Shown here piece by piece: positions 16,469-22,942 of a stretch of DNA of 25,770 nt. Source of the stretch: Pseudomonadota bacterium (lineage in GTDB: Bacteria > Pseudomonadota > Gammaproteobacteria > Burkholderiales > Burkholderiaceae_C); the NCBI GenBank assembly GCA_023415035.1, contig JAEZLX010000210.1, positions 1 through 25,770 of the forward strand, in the 5' to 3' direction. Position 1 is the stretch's first letter. Every line of letters begins with the position of its first letter. The notes below the pieces were generated by a model. That model had not been told where the DNA came from, searched no databases, and saw only the letters and a program-made list of their open reading frames with translations. The position numbers and the translations under genes were made by a program.

Positions 16469-16502
16469 ATTGTATAGAGGTCGGCCCCCGAACACCTTGC
16501 AA
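16469..16502 (-). promoter_or_regulatory. Candidate dksA promoter
   Basis: On the minus strand, TATACAAT (16476-16469) is a strong -10-like sequence in an otherwise GC-rich region. TTGCAA (16502-16497) is upstream but 20 bp away, longer than the ideal 17. It lies between the COG0523 terminator and dksA and would give a leader of about 210 bases. The -10 is convincing; the -35 is not. Confidence 0.4.
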
Positions 16503-16537
16503 GCCGGACGGGGGAAACCCGCAATCGTTGGAGAAGT

Positions 16538-16573
16538 GAGACAAACAGCACGCCCGCTCCGGCACGGGCGCGC
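16538..16573 (-). terminator. Rho-independent terminator of the COG0523 gene
   Basis: On the minus strand, GCGCGCCCG and CGGGCGTGC (9 bp, one G-T pair) enclose an 8-base loop and are followed by TGTTTGTCTC. The hairpin begins 10 bases past the COG0523 stop codon. It separates this gene from dksA, which then has its own promoter. Confidence 0.65.
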
Positions 16574-16582
16574 CCGCCGCCG

Positions 16583-17644
16583 TCAGGCCAGCGACTGGTT
16601 GAGCCCCTGCTCCAGGATGTCGCGTGGCAGGTCGATGCCGATGAATACCATCTTGCTGACCCGGGGCTCGCCTTCGGCCCACAGCGGCCCCAGATCGCTG
16701 CCCATGAGCTGGTGCACGCCCTGGAAGATCACCTTGCGTTCCGTGCCCTTCATGTCCAGCACCCCCTTGTAGCGCAGCATGCGCGGGCCGTAGACCTGCA
16801 CGATCGCGCCCAGGAAGTCCTCCAGCTTGGCCGGATCGAACGGACGATCGGCCCGGTACACGAAGCTCTTCACGTCGTCATCGTGATGGTGGTGATGACC
16901 GTGGCCGTGTTCGTGCTGGTGCGAGGGGTGGTTGCAGTGCTCGCCATGCTCGTGGTCGTGATCATGGTGGTGATGATCGTGGTCGTCGGCCTGGAGGAAA
17001 TCCGGGTCGATGTCGAGCTTGGCGTTGAGGTTGAAGCCGCGCAGGTCCAGCACGTCCTTGACCGGCACCTCGCCGAAGTGGACCGTGCGGATGGGCGCGC
17101 GCGGGTTCATGTGCTTGAGCCGGTGCGTGAGCGCATCCAGCTCCTCGGCGCTGACCAGGTCGGCCTTGCTGATGAAGATCTGGTCGGCAAAGCCCACCTG
17201 GCGGCGCGCCTCCTGGCGGTCGTTGAGCTGCTGGGCAGCGTGCTTGGCATCCACCAGCGTGACGATGGCATCCAGCAGGTACTGCTCGGCGACCTCGTCG
17301 TCCATGAAGAAGGTCTGCGCGACCGGACCGGGGTCGGCCAGGCCGGTGGTCTCGATCACCACGCGCTCGAAATCCAGCTCGCCCTTGGCGCGCCGGCGCG
17401 CCAGGTCCGACAGCGTCACGCGCAGGTCGTCGCGGATGGTGCAACAGATGCAGCCATTGCTCATCTGGATGATGTTTTCGTTGGTGTCGGCAACGAGGAT
17501 GTCGTTGTCGATGTTCTCCTCGCCGAATTCGTTCTCCACGACGGCGATCTTCTGGCCGTGTGCCTCGGTGAGCACGCGCTTGAGCAGCGTGGTCTTGCCC
17601 GAGCCGAGGAAGCCGGTGAGGATGGTGGCGGGAATCAGGGCCAT
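16583..17644 (-). CDS. COG0523-family (CobW/YjiA-like) metal-chaperone GTPase
   Basis: This is a cytoplasmic P-loop GTPase of the G3E/COG0523 family, whose members are linked to metal handling (zinc, cobalt or iron). Walker A FLGSGKTT is at residues 12-19. The family metal-binding CxCC motif is C65-I-C67-C68. ETTGLADPGP is at 98-107, and the NKxD-like base-recognition motif is SKAD at 159-162. A CobW C-terminal domain runs from about 257 to the end. Between residues 222 and 254 are 19 histidines with Asp/Glu and one Cys, a strong metal-binding loop. I chose the ATG at 17644 (MALIPATILTGFLGSGKTT, with GGAAAG upstream) rather than 13 codons earlier. The length of 353 aa is normal. Which metal it serves cannot be read from the sequence. 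No palindrome like the gammaproteobacterial Zur box is visible upstream. Confidence 0.93.
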   Translation of the reverse strand: MALIPATILTGFLGSGKTTLLKRVLTEAHGQKIAVVENEFGEENIDNDILVADTNENIIQMSNGCICCTIRDDLRVTLSDLARRRAKGELDFERVVIETTGLADPGPVAQTFFMDDEVAEQYLLDAIVTLVDAKHAAQQLNDRQEARRQVGFADQIFISKADLVSAEELDALTHRLKHMNPRAPIRTVHFGEVPVKDVLDLRGFNLNAKLDIDPDFLQADDHDHHHHDHDHEHGEHCNHPSHQHEHGHGHHHHHDDDVKSFVYRADRPFDPAKLEDFLGAIVQVYGPRMLRYKGVLDMKGTERKVIFQGVHQLMGSDLGPLWAEGEPRVSKMVFIGIDLPRDILEQGLNQSLA

Positions 17645-17659
17645 GGCAGTCTTTCCAAA

Positions 17660-17696
17660 CCTGAAAGCAAGAACCCCGCCCACCGCGGGCAGGGTT
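17660..17696 (-). terminator. Terminator-like hairpin between dsrE-family gene and COG0523 gene
   Basis: On the minus strand, AACCC-T-GCCC, a 5-base loop, and GGGC-G-GGGTT form a 9-bp stem with one central T-G (wobble) pair (17696-17672). It is followed by CTTGCTTTC. It is 42 bases past the DsrE-family stop and only 27 bases before the COG0523 start codon, so it could terminate the upstream gene or attenuate the downstream one. Confidence 0.5.
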
Positions 17697-17738
17697 TACC
17701 CTCCACAGTGTAGCGGGGCTGTCAAGGCAGCGCCGGTG

Positions 17739-18182
17739 TCAGGGGCGCAGGTAGACGTAACCTTCGCGGGCCTGCAGGCGGGCCACTTCGGCGACGCCGG
17801 AGGGCACGACCTTGGCCTCCATGACCAGCTTGCTGGCATCGAGCTGGCGCGTGGTCAGCGTGTTGTTGCAGACGTAGAACTCCACGCCGCGGCCGGCCAG
17901 CTCGCCGATGCCGCCGGAAAAGGATTGACCGGCCTGGTTGGTGGCCCCCTCGATCAGGAAGTCGATGCCCGGGCCGTGCGTGACCACCACGATCTTCGCC
18001 TTGGGATCTGCATTGAGGTGGTTGCGTATGTTGTTGATCGAGCGCGTGGCCTGGGCCACGCCTTCGCTCATGTGGTAGACGACCTTGATGGCGTCGTCAT
18101 CGGCGGCAAAGGCCTGCGGCAGGGCCAGGGCCGCGACGGCCGACAGCAGCAGCGCCTTGCAGGCAAGCAGGAAACGGGACAT
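17739..18182 (-). CDS. Exported DsrE/F-family protein
   Basis: This 147-residue protein starts with a typical signal peptide, MSRFLLACKALLLSAVAALA, and a likely cleavage after AFA at residue 26, so it should be periplasmic. The mature part fits the DsrE/F fold (PF02635): IKVVYHMSEG at 32-41, a KIVVVTHGPGIDFLIEG strand-loop at 63-79, and GVEFYVCNNTL at 99-109. C105 is at the position of the conserved cysteine of DsrE-like proteins, which in cytoplasmic members carries sulfur. The ATG at 18182 has a GAGGAG ribosome binding site 7 bases upstream. The frame is open 120 codons further but runs into xerC. It lies 47 bases after the xerC stop. The specific role is unknown; other exported single-domain relatives are also uncharacterised. 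Confidence 0.85.
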   Translation of the reverse strand: MSRFLLACKALLLSAVAALALPQAFAADDDAIKVVYHMSEGVAQATRSINNIRNHLNADPKAKIVVVTHGPGIDFLIEGATNQAGQSFSGGIGELAGRGVEFYVCNNTLTTRQLDASKLVMEAKVVPSGVAEVARLQAREGYVYLRP

Positions 18183-18229
18183 GGTGTGACTCCTCGGGTT
18201 GTGGTGATGGCAGCGCTCGTCGCTGAAGA

Positions 18230-19171
18230 TCAGCCCTTGTCCGGCTTTTTGCCGGCGCGGGGGTGGGCGGCATCGTACACGCGAGCCAGATGCTGGTAGT
18301 CCAGACGGGTATAGACCTGCGTGGTGCCGATGCTGGCATGTCCCAGCAGCTCCTGCACCGCCCGCAGGTCGCCGCTGGATTGCAGCACATGGCTGGCATA
18401 GGAATGGCGCAGCATGTGCGGATGCACGGGCGAGGCCAGCCCGGCCTGTGCCGAGCGGCGGCGCAGACGCCCGCGGATGTGCTGCGGCGTCAGGCGTCCG
18501 CCGCGCGGGTTGATGAAGAGCGCGGCCGCCTCGCCGGCCCACGCCGCCCGAGCGGTCAGCCAGGCACGCAAGGCCGCCTGCGCCTGCGCGCCCAGGGGCA
18601 CGCTGCGCCGCTTGCCGCCCTTGCCCAGCACATGAACCACGCCATCGTCGAGGTCCGGCCAGCCGCGGGCCTGGGCACCGGCTGCCACATCCAGGCCCAC
18701 CAGCTCGCCAATGCGCAGGCCGCAGCCGTAGAGCAGCTCGACGATGCAGGCATCACGCGCCTCGCGCACCGGATCGTCGTCCTCGCCGACGTGAGACGCC
18801 AGCTGCACCGCGTCGTCCACGCCTAGGGCCTTGGGCAGCGGCCGCCCGACCTTGGGCGCGCGCACGTCGGCCACCGGATTGACCTTGACCAGTCCCTCCC
18901 GGCCCAGCCAGGTGTAGAAGCCTCGCCAGCCCGAAAGGACCAGGGCGATCCCCTTGGGCGAGCGTCCCGCCGCGTGCATGCCGGCCACACCCTGGCGGAT
19001 ATGGTGGCTCCCGATCTCCTGCAGGCCAACCCCGTGACGCTGCGCCAGGGCCGTCAGGCCTTGCAGCGCGGCTTCGTACAGGGCCAGGCTGCGCTCGGCC
19101 AGCCGTTTCTGCACCCGGGCGTGCTCCAGATAGTCACGCACCAGGCGGGCATCGTCGGCGGGCGCGGACAT
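18230..19171 (-). CDS. xerC: XerC, tyrosine recombinase for chromosome dimer resolution
   Basis: XerC acts with XerD at the chromosomal dif site to resolve dimers during division. The N-terminal SAM-like DNA-binding domain covers about residues 8-95. The catalytic domain shows the full tyrosine-recombinase set: R153 (GLRIGEL), K184 (LGKGGKRR), H252 and R255 (HMLRHSYASH), H278 (LLGHASIGTT) and nucleophile Y287 (QVYTRLD). The length of 313 aa is normal. XerC rather than XerD is chosen from context: dapF, DUF484 and xerC are neighbours in many proteobacteria. The ATG at 19171 is 14 bases after the DUF484 stop, with GGGAGG just upstream. There is no integrase-like or mobile-element context. Confidence 0.94.
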   Translation of the reverse strand: MSAPADDARLVRDYLEHARVQKRLAERSLALYEAALQGLTALAQRHGVGLQEIGSHHIRQGVAGMHAAGRSPKGIALVLSGWRGFYTWLGREGLVKVNPVADVRAPKVGRPLPKALGVDDAVQLASHVGEDDDPVREARDACIVELLYGCGLRIGELVGLDVAAGAQARGWPDLDDGVVHVLGKGGKRRSVPLGAQAQAALRAWLTARAAWAGEAAALFINPRGGRLTPQHIRGRLRRRSAQAGLASPVHPHMLRHSYASHVLQSSGDLRAVQELLGHASIGTTQVYTRLDYQHLARVYDAAHPRAGKKPDKG

Positions 19172-19185
19172 CGGCCCTCCCGGCT

Positions 19186-19869
19186 TCAGGCTGGCAGCAG
19201 GCGCGACAGCGCCGCGCCGGTCAGCTCGCCGATGCGCTCCAGGAACTCGGTGCCCATGTCGGCCACGAAACGGCCGGGATCGTCGGACGCCAGCACCAGC
19301 AGGCCGAAGACCTCGTCACCCGAGAGCTTGCGCAGCGGGATCAGGGCCAGCGACGCGGCCGCCTGCGGCTGCACCAGCCACTGGGCCGCCTCCAGGCCCG
19401 GGTTGCCACCGCAGTAGGGCTTGGCCAGCGAACCGGCGAAGGTCTTCGCGTCGTCCGAGACGCCGCTCGCGAAGGGCTGCTCCGCGTACTCGGGGGAAAC
19501 ATCCCACAGGCGGATCGCCACCTGCGGCACCTGGAACTCCGAGGAGATCTCGCGCACGACCACCTCGGGCAGCTCGCCGGTGTCTCGCGTGAGCAGCAGC
19601 TGCAGCGTCCAGCGCTGCAGGCGGCTGGCAGTCACCGAGTTCTCGCCACCGTGGCGGATCATCTCGGCCGCACGCAGCTCGAGGTTGCGGATCTTCTCGC
19701 GCAACATCTCGACCTGGCGTTCCTGCAGGCTCACCGCGCGGTTGCCATGCGGGCTGGTCAGCTGCACGGCCGCCAGCAGGTCGGCATGACGCTCGAAGAA
19801 GTCGGGCGTGTTGGCCAGGTAGTTGGCGATGTCGTCTTCGGTAATCGGCGGAATGCTGGACAGGGACAT
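19186..19869 (-). CDS. DUF484 family protein (GAF-like)
   Basis: This 227-residue protein matches DUF484. The N-terminal part, ITEDDIANYLANTPDFFERHADLLAAVQL, and the SLQERQVEMLREKIRNLELR coiled-coil helix (about residues 46-66) are typical. The C-terminal part resembles a GAF-type sensor fold ending in LRKLSGDEVFGLLVLASDDPGRF and the helix FLERIGELTGAALSRLL. The function is not known, although the gene is very often between dapF and xerC. No ligand-binding residues can be assigned. The ATG at 19869 follows dapF by 49 bases; no strong ribosome binding site is visible. Confidence 0.92.
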   Translation of the reverse strand: MSLSSIPPITEDDIANYLANTPDFFERHADLLAAVQLTSPHGNRAVSLQERQVEMLREKIRNLELRAAEMIRHGGENSVTASRLQRWTLQLLLTRDTGELPEVVVREISSEFQVPQVAIRLWDVSPEYAEQPFASGVSDDAKTFAGSLAKPYCGGNPGLEAAQWLVQPQAAASLALIPLRKLSGDEVFGLLVLASDDPGRFVADMGTEFLERIGELTGAALSRLLPA

Positions 19870-19918
19870 ATCGTTGTGGCGGTAAGTGCTCGTTCGGAGC
19901 CGTGAAAAGATGGACGGG

Positions 19919-20788
19919 TCAGGGCAGGTCCGGGACGTCGATCTCGCCCTCGAAGACAGTGGTGGCGGGCCCTGTCATCATGACAGAGGCCTCGGGGTTG
20001 CCGGCCCACTCGATGGTCAGCAGACCGCCACGGGTCTGCACATCCACACGTGTGTCGAACAGGCCTTGGCGGATACCCGCCACCACGGCGGCACAGGCGC
20101 CCGTGCCGCAGGCCAGCGTCTCGCCGGCACCTCGCTCGTAGACGCGCAGCCGCGCTTGGTCACGCCCGAGCACCTGCAGGAAGCCGGCGTTGACGCGCCT
20201 GGGGAAGCAGGCATGGCTTTCGATCTGAGGCCCCCACCCGGCCACCGGCGCCGTCTCGACGTCAGGCACGACCAGCACAGCGTGCGGATTGCCCATGGAC
20301 AGCACAGCGACAGGAGCCACCTGACCGTCTGCCAGCGGCAGCGGCCAGTTCTCGAAGTCGCCCGAGGGCCGAGGCTGCAGATCGCCCGGCTCGAAGGGCA
20401 CACGCTCCAGATCGAACACCGGGGCCCCCATGTCCACCGTCACGCGCCCGTCGGCGCCCAGGGTCAGGACGATCACGCCGTGGCGAACCTTGACGCGCAC
20501 GGTGTCCCGGTCGGTCAGCCCCTTCTCGCGCACGTAGCGCACAAAGCAGCGGGCACCGTTGCCGCAATGCTCGACCTCGCCGCCGTCGGCGTTGTGGATG
20601 ACGTACTCGAAGTCGATGCCGTGCGCCGGCGACGGGCGCACGATCAGGATCTGGTCGGCGCCGACCCCGAAGTGCCGGTCGGCCAGGAAACGGTACTGCG
20701 CCGCGCTCAGGCCCAGGCGCCCGCGCGTCTCGTCCAGCACGACGAAGTCGTTGCCGGCGCCCTGCATTTTGGTGAATCGCACTCGCAT
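19919..20788 (-). CDS. dapF: DapF, diaminopimelate epimerase
   Basis: DapF converts LL- to meso-diaminopimelate, the substrate of MurE and the precursor of lysine. The two catalytic cysteines are C75 in EHCGNGARC and C227 in LACGTGAC. The N-terminal MQGAGNDFVVLDE (residues 8-20) and GVGADQ are also present. The length of 289 aa is close to the usual 275. I chose the ATG at 20788 because FTKMQGAGNDF is the family N-terminus; the frame is open 48 codons further into the divergent neighbour. No Shine-Dalgarno sequence precedes the ATG. A GATAAT -10-like element ends 6 bases before it, which suggests a leaderless transcript. It is followed by DUF484 and xerC. Confidence 0.97.
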   Translation of the reverse strand: MRVRFTKMQGAGNDFVVLDETRGRLGLSAAQYRFLADRHFGVGADQILIVRPSPAHGIDFEYVIHNADGGEVEHCGNGARCFVRYVREKGLTDRDTVRVKVRHGVIVLTLGADGRVTVDMGAPVFDLERVPFEPGDLQPRPSGDFENWPLPLADGQVAPVAVLSMGNPHAVLVVPDVETAPVAGWGPQIESHACFPRRVNAGFLQVLGRDQARLRVYERGAGETLACGTGACAAVVAGIRQGLFDTRVDVQTRGGLLTIEWAGNPEASVMMTGPATTVFEGEIDVPDLP

Positions 20789-20804
20789 GGCGGAATTATC
20801 CGCC
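20789..20804 (-). promoter_or_regulatory. Inverted repeat with -10-like element at the dapF start
   Basis: GGCGGA-TAAT-TCCGCC on the minus strand is a perfect 6-bp inverted repeat with a 4-base centre, directly abutting the dapF ATG. It contains GATAAT at 20800-20795. If this is the -10, transcription would start at the A of the ATG. No good -35 is visible at 16-18 bp. The repeat lies in the 34-bp divergent gap and may also act as an operator. Confidence 0.4.
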
Positions 20805-20822
20805 CACAGGCACAATCGCCAC

Positions 20823-22535
20823 ATGGTCCGTCCCAACCAACTGCTGTACCCCCAACGCCCTCCCGCCAGTGTGCGCCCCGCCGCCACCGTGCTGCTGCTG
20901 CGCGACAGCACAGATCCGGCGCGCCCCGGCATCGAGGTGCTGATGACCCGACGCTCGATGACCGCGAGTTTCGCGCCCGGCGCCTACGTGTTCCCGGGCG
21001 GCGGCATCGACGCCGCCGACACCCTGGCCCACGCGCTGGCACGGCGCCGGCCCACGCAGTCGGACCTGCGCCTGACGCAAGCCATTGCCGCCATCCGCGA
21101 GAGCTTCGAAGAACTGGGCATCCTGCTGGCGCGGCACGCCGACGGCCGCTTCGCGGATGCGGCCGACATCGCCGCACTGGACCGCAAGGCCCCGCTGGCG
21201 CCGCAGTGCCAGGCCCGCGGCCTGTGCCTGGCGGCCGACGAGGTGTTCGTGCTGGCGCACTGGATCACCGACCGCGACCTGCCGCGCCGCTTCGACGTGC
21301 CCTTCCTCGTCGCCCGCATGCCCGAAGGACAGGAGCCGGTGGCCGACGAGGCCGAGCAGTTCGAGCCCGTGTGGGTGCGTCCCGCCGACGCGCTGGAGCG
21401 CCACAAGGCCGGCACCTTCTTCATCATCTTTCCGACCATCCGCACGCTCGAACGCCTGCAGGCCTTTCCCTCGGTCGAGGCCGTGCTCGCTGCCTGCGCG
21501 AAAAACGATGAGCCGCTGTGGATCAGCAGCCCGCGCGCCGGTTTCCTCAACGGCCACGAATCGCGCCACATGGAACACGAACCGCCGTTCGGCGAGCTGG
21601 CCCTGGTCAGCCCCGACGGCCAGATCGTGCACGAGCTGGCCTGGCAACACGAACGCCCTGTGCCTCTGCTCAGGAACGTGCAGCGCCTGACCGCGCCCAA
21701 CCCCGGCTACATGACCGGCCCCGGCACCAACAGCTACCTCGTGGGTGACCCGGCCACCGGCTACATCGCCATCGACCCGGGACCGGACGACGAAGCGCAC
21801 ATCGAACGCCTGTGGCGTGCCGCCGGCGGCGACATCCGCCACATCGTCTGCACCCACTCGCACCCCGACCACTCGCCCGGGGCGCCCCGACTGCAGGCAC
21901 TGTGCGAGCAGGCCGGCAAGGGCCGTCCGCCCATCCTGGGCCTGGCCAGCGCCGACACTGCCCGCGCGCACAGCCAGTTCTCGCCCGAACGCCCGCTGGC
22001 CGACGGCGAGCGTCTGGCACTGCGCGCCCCCGACGGCACCACGCACACGCTGCAGGCCGTGCATACCCCCGGTCACGCGGCCAACCACATCTGCCTGCTG
22101 CTTGAAGAGGACGGCCTGCTGTTCTCTGGCGACCACATCCTCAACGGGAGCACCACGGTGATCGACCCGCCCGACGGCCACATGGGCGACTACCTGGATT
22201 CGCTGGACAAGCTCGACCGGTTGTGCGGGCAGTACGGTGTCGAGTTCATCCTGCCCGCCCACGGCCACGTGCTGGGCGACCTGCGCCGCGGCCCCAACAC
22301 CCCCAGCGCGCCGGAGCTGGGTGGCGCGCGCGCGGCCATTGCCCACCTGAAGGCGCACCGCCTGGCACGCGAGGCCAAGGTGGCCCGCGCCATGCAGGTG
22401 GTACCGGAAGGGACGCTGGATGACTGGGTGAAGATCGCCTATGACGACGTGCCCGAGCGGCTGTGGCCGGTGGCCAAGCGCTCCATGCTCGCGCACGTCG
22501 AGCGCATCCAGAGCCTGGGCGGCTTCAATGCCTGA
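20823..22535 (+). CDS. Nudix-like / metallo-beta-lactamase fold fusion hydrolase
   Basis: This 570-residue two-domain protein has a Nudix-type N-terminal half (about residues 15-230): APGAYVFPGGGID is followed by a core RESFEELGILL at 92-102. The Nudix box is stretched, with about 30 residues between the GG and the RE, and the usual upstream Glu is not obvious, as in NUDT19-like proteins. The C-terminal half (about 280-570) is a metallo-beta-lactamase fold: HSHPDH (H345, H347, D349, H350), HTPGHAANH (H414, H418), SGDHIL (D437, H438) and PAHGH (H480, H482), plus a C-terminal helical region like that of LACTB2. The ATG at 20823 was chosen because the Nudix domain starts soon after; an in-frame ATG at 20787 is an alternative. 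No good ribosome binding site is seen for either. Substrates are unknown. It is transcribed divergently from dapF. Confidence 0.9.
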   Translation: MVRPNQLLYPQRPPASVRPAATVLLLRDSTDPARPGIEVLMTRRSMTASFAPGAYVFPGGGIDAADTLAHALARRRPTQSDLRLTQAIAAIRESFEELGILLARHADGRFADAADIAALDRKAPLAPQCQARGLCLAADEVFVLAHWITDRDLPRRFDVPFLVARMPEGQEPVADEAEQFEPVWVRPADALERHKAGTFFIIFPTIRTLERLQAFPSVEAVLAACAKNDEPLWISSPRAGFLNGHESRHMEHEPPFGELALVSPDGQIVHELAWQHERPVPLLRNVQRLTAPNPGYMTGPGTNSYLVGDPATGYIAIDPGPDDEAHIERLWRAAGGDIRHIVCTHSHPDHSPGAPRLQALCEQAGKGRPPILGLASADTARAHSQFSPERPLADGERLALRAPDGTTHTLQAVHTPGHAANHICLLLEEDGLLFSGDHILNGSTTVIDPPDGHMGDYLDSLDKLDRLCGQYGVEFILPAHGHVLGDLRRGPNTPSAPELGGARAAIAHLKAHRLAREAKVARAMQVVPEGTLDDWVKIAYDDVPERLWPVAKRSMLAHVERIQSLGGFNA

Positions 22536-22562
22536 GCCTGGCCGGATGTCGCCGGAATAAGT

Positions 22563-22918
22563 GTGAAGCCCGCCGATACGCCGGATTCTGTGCATTCCGG
22601 TTGCCCGGAACGTGACCGCCATTCCTCTGGGCCGGGGGTCGCCCACCCGGCTCGATGCTGCCTACCCGCCAGCTCCGCGGAGCCACATCATCGCTGGCCT
22701 ATTTGGCATTGCTGCGCGTAGAGATTGCCCGTTTCACCCCGGCTGGTCTGCCTTGCGGCACTCCCACCGGACTCGTCTCTGTTGCTCTGATCCTCACCTT
22801 AGGGCCTTGCGGCTGGTCGGTGGAGAGGTGTTACCTCCTACGCTGCCCTATGCAGTCCGGACGTTCCTCCAGCACACCCTTTCGGGTCTCGTGCCAGCGG
22901 CGGCCTAGCGGGCTTCAC
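22563..22918 (-). ncRNA. rnpB: RNase P RNA, bacterial type A
   Basis: This is the catalytic RNA of RNase P, which removes tRNA 5' leaders. On the minus strand the ends pair as P1 (GTGAAGCCCGC at the 5' end with GCGGGCTTCAC at the 3' end). Conserved segments appear in order: GAGGAACGTCCGGAC (22869-22855), CATAGGGCAG, GCAACAGAGACGAG, GGTGAAACGGGCAA, CAAATAGG (a betaproteobacterial-looking P12 region), AGAGGAATGG and ACAGAATCCGGCGTATCGGC near the 3' end. The length of about 356 nt fits type A. The 5' end starts 24 bases after the MATE gene stop, and the 3' end faces the convergent Nudix-MBL gene 27 bases away. Reading frames across this segment are not genes. Confidence 0.95.
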
Positions 22919-22925
22919 GCCACCG

Positions 22926-22931
22926 ATTATC
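22926..22931 (-). promoter_or_regulatory. -10 element of rnpB
   Basis: GATAAT on the minus strand lies between the MATE stop and rnpB. Seven bases after it is the G that begins the P1 helix, exactly where transcription should start. The -35 region would fall inside the end of the MATE gene; no good consensus is visible there. Confidence 0.55.
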
Positions 22932-22942
22932 CCACCCTTCGC

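Larger units (their letters stand above)
16252..16582. other. Intergenic region between COG0523 gene and dksA
   Basis: This 331-bp stretch has no supportable gene. In minus-strand order it holds the COG0523 terminator hairpin, the candidate dksA -10, a small imperfect palindrome GGCATACGTTATACC (16368-16382), the two leader hairpins, and the dksA ribosome binding site at 16266-16258. Confidence 0.7.

Noticed and set aside
16860..16985. GTGGTGATG-like repetitive DNA at the His-rich loop of the COG0523 gene as a repeat element
   Set aside because: It is the coding sequence of the metal-binding His/Asp loop; the irregular periodicity reflects His and Asp codons.
17707..17725. TTGACA and TACACT upstream of the COG0523 gene as a promoter
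   Set aside because: The two hexamers are only 7 bp apart, far from the 16-18 bp needed, so they cannot be the -35 and -10 of one promoter.
17645..17738. Zur-box search upstream of the COG0523 gene
   Set aside because: No AT-rich palindrome of the GTTATAnTATAAC type is present; the region is GC-rich apart from the hairpin tail.
18230..19171. Tyrosine recombinase as sign of an integrated mobile element
   Set aside because: Length, motifs and the dapF-DUF484 context identify housekeeping XerC; no attachment repeats, tRNA or phage genes are nearby.
20796..22646. 616-codon minus-strand open frame opposite the Nudix-MBL gene, running into rnpB
   Set aside because: Antisense shadow. The plus strand encodes conserved Nudix and metallo-beta-lactamase motifs, and the frame also crosses a structural RNA.
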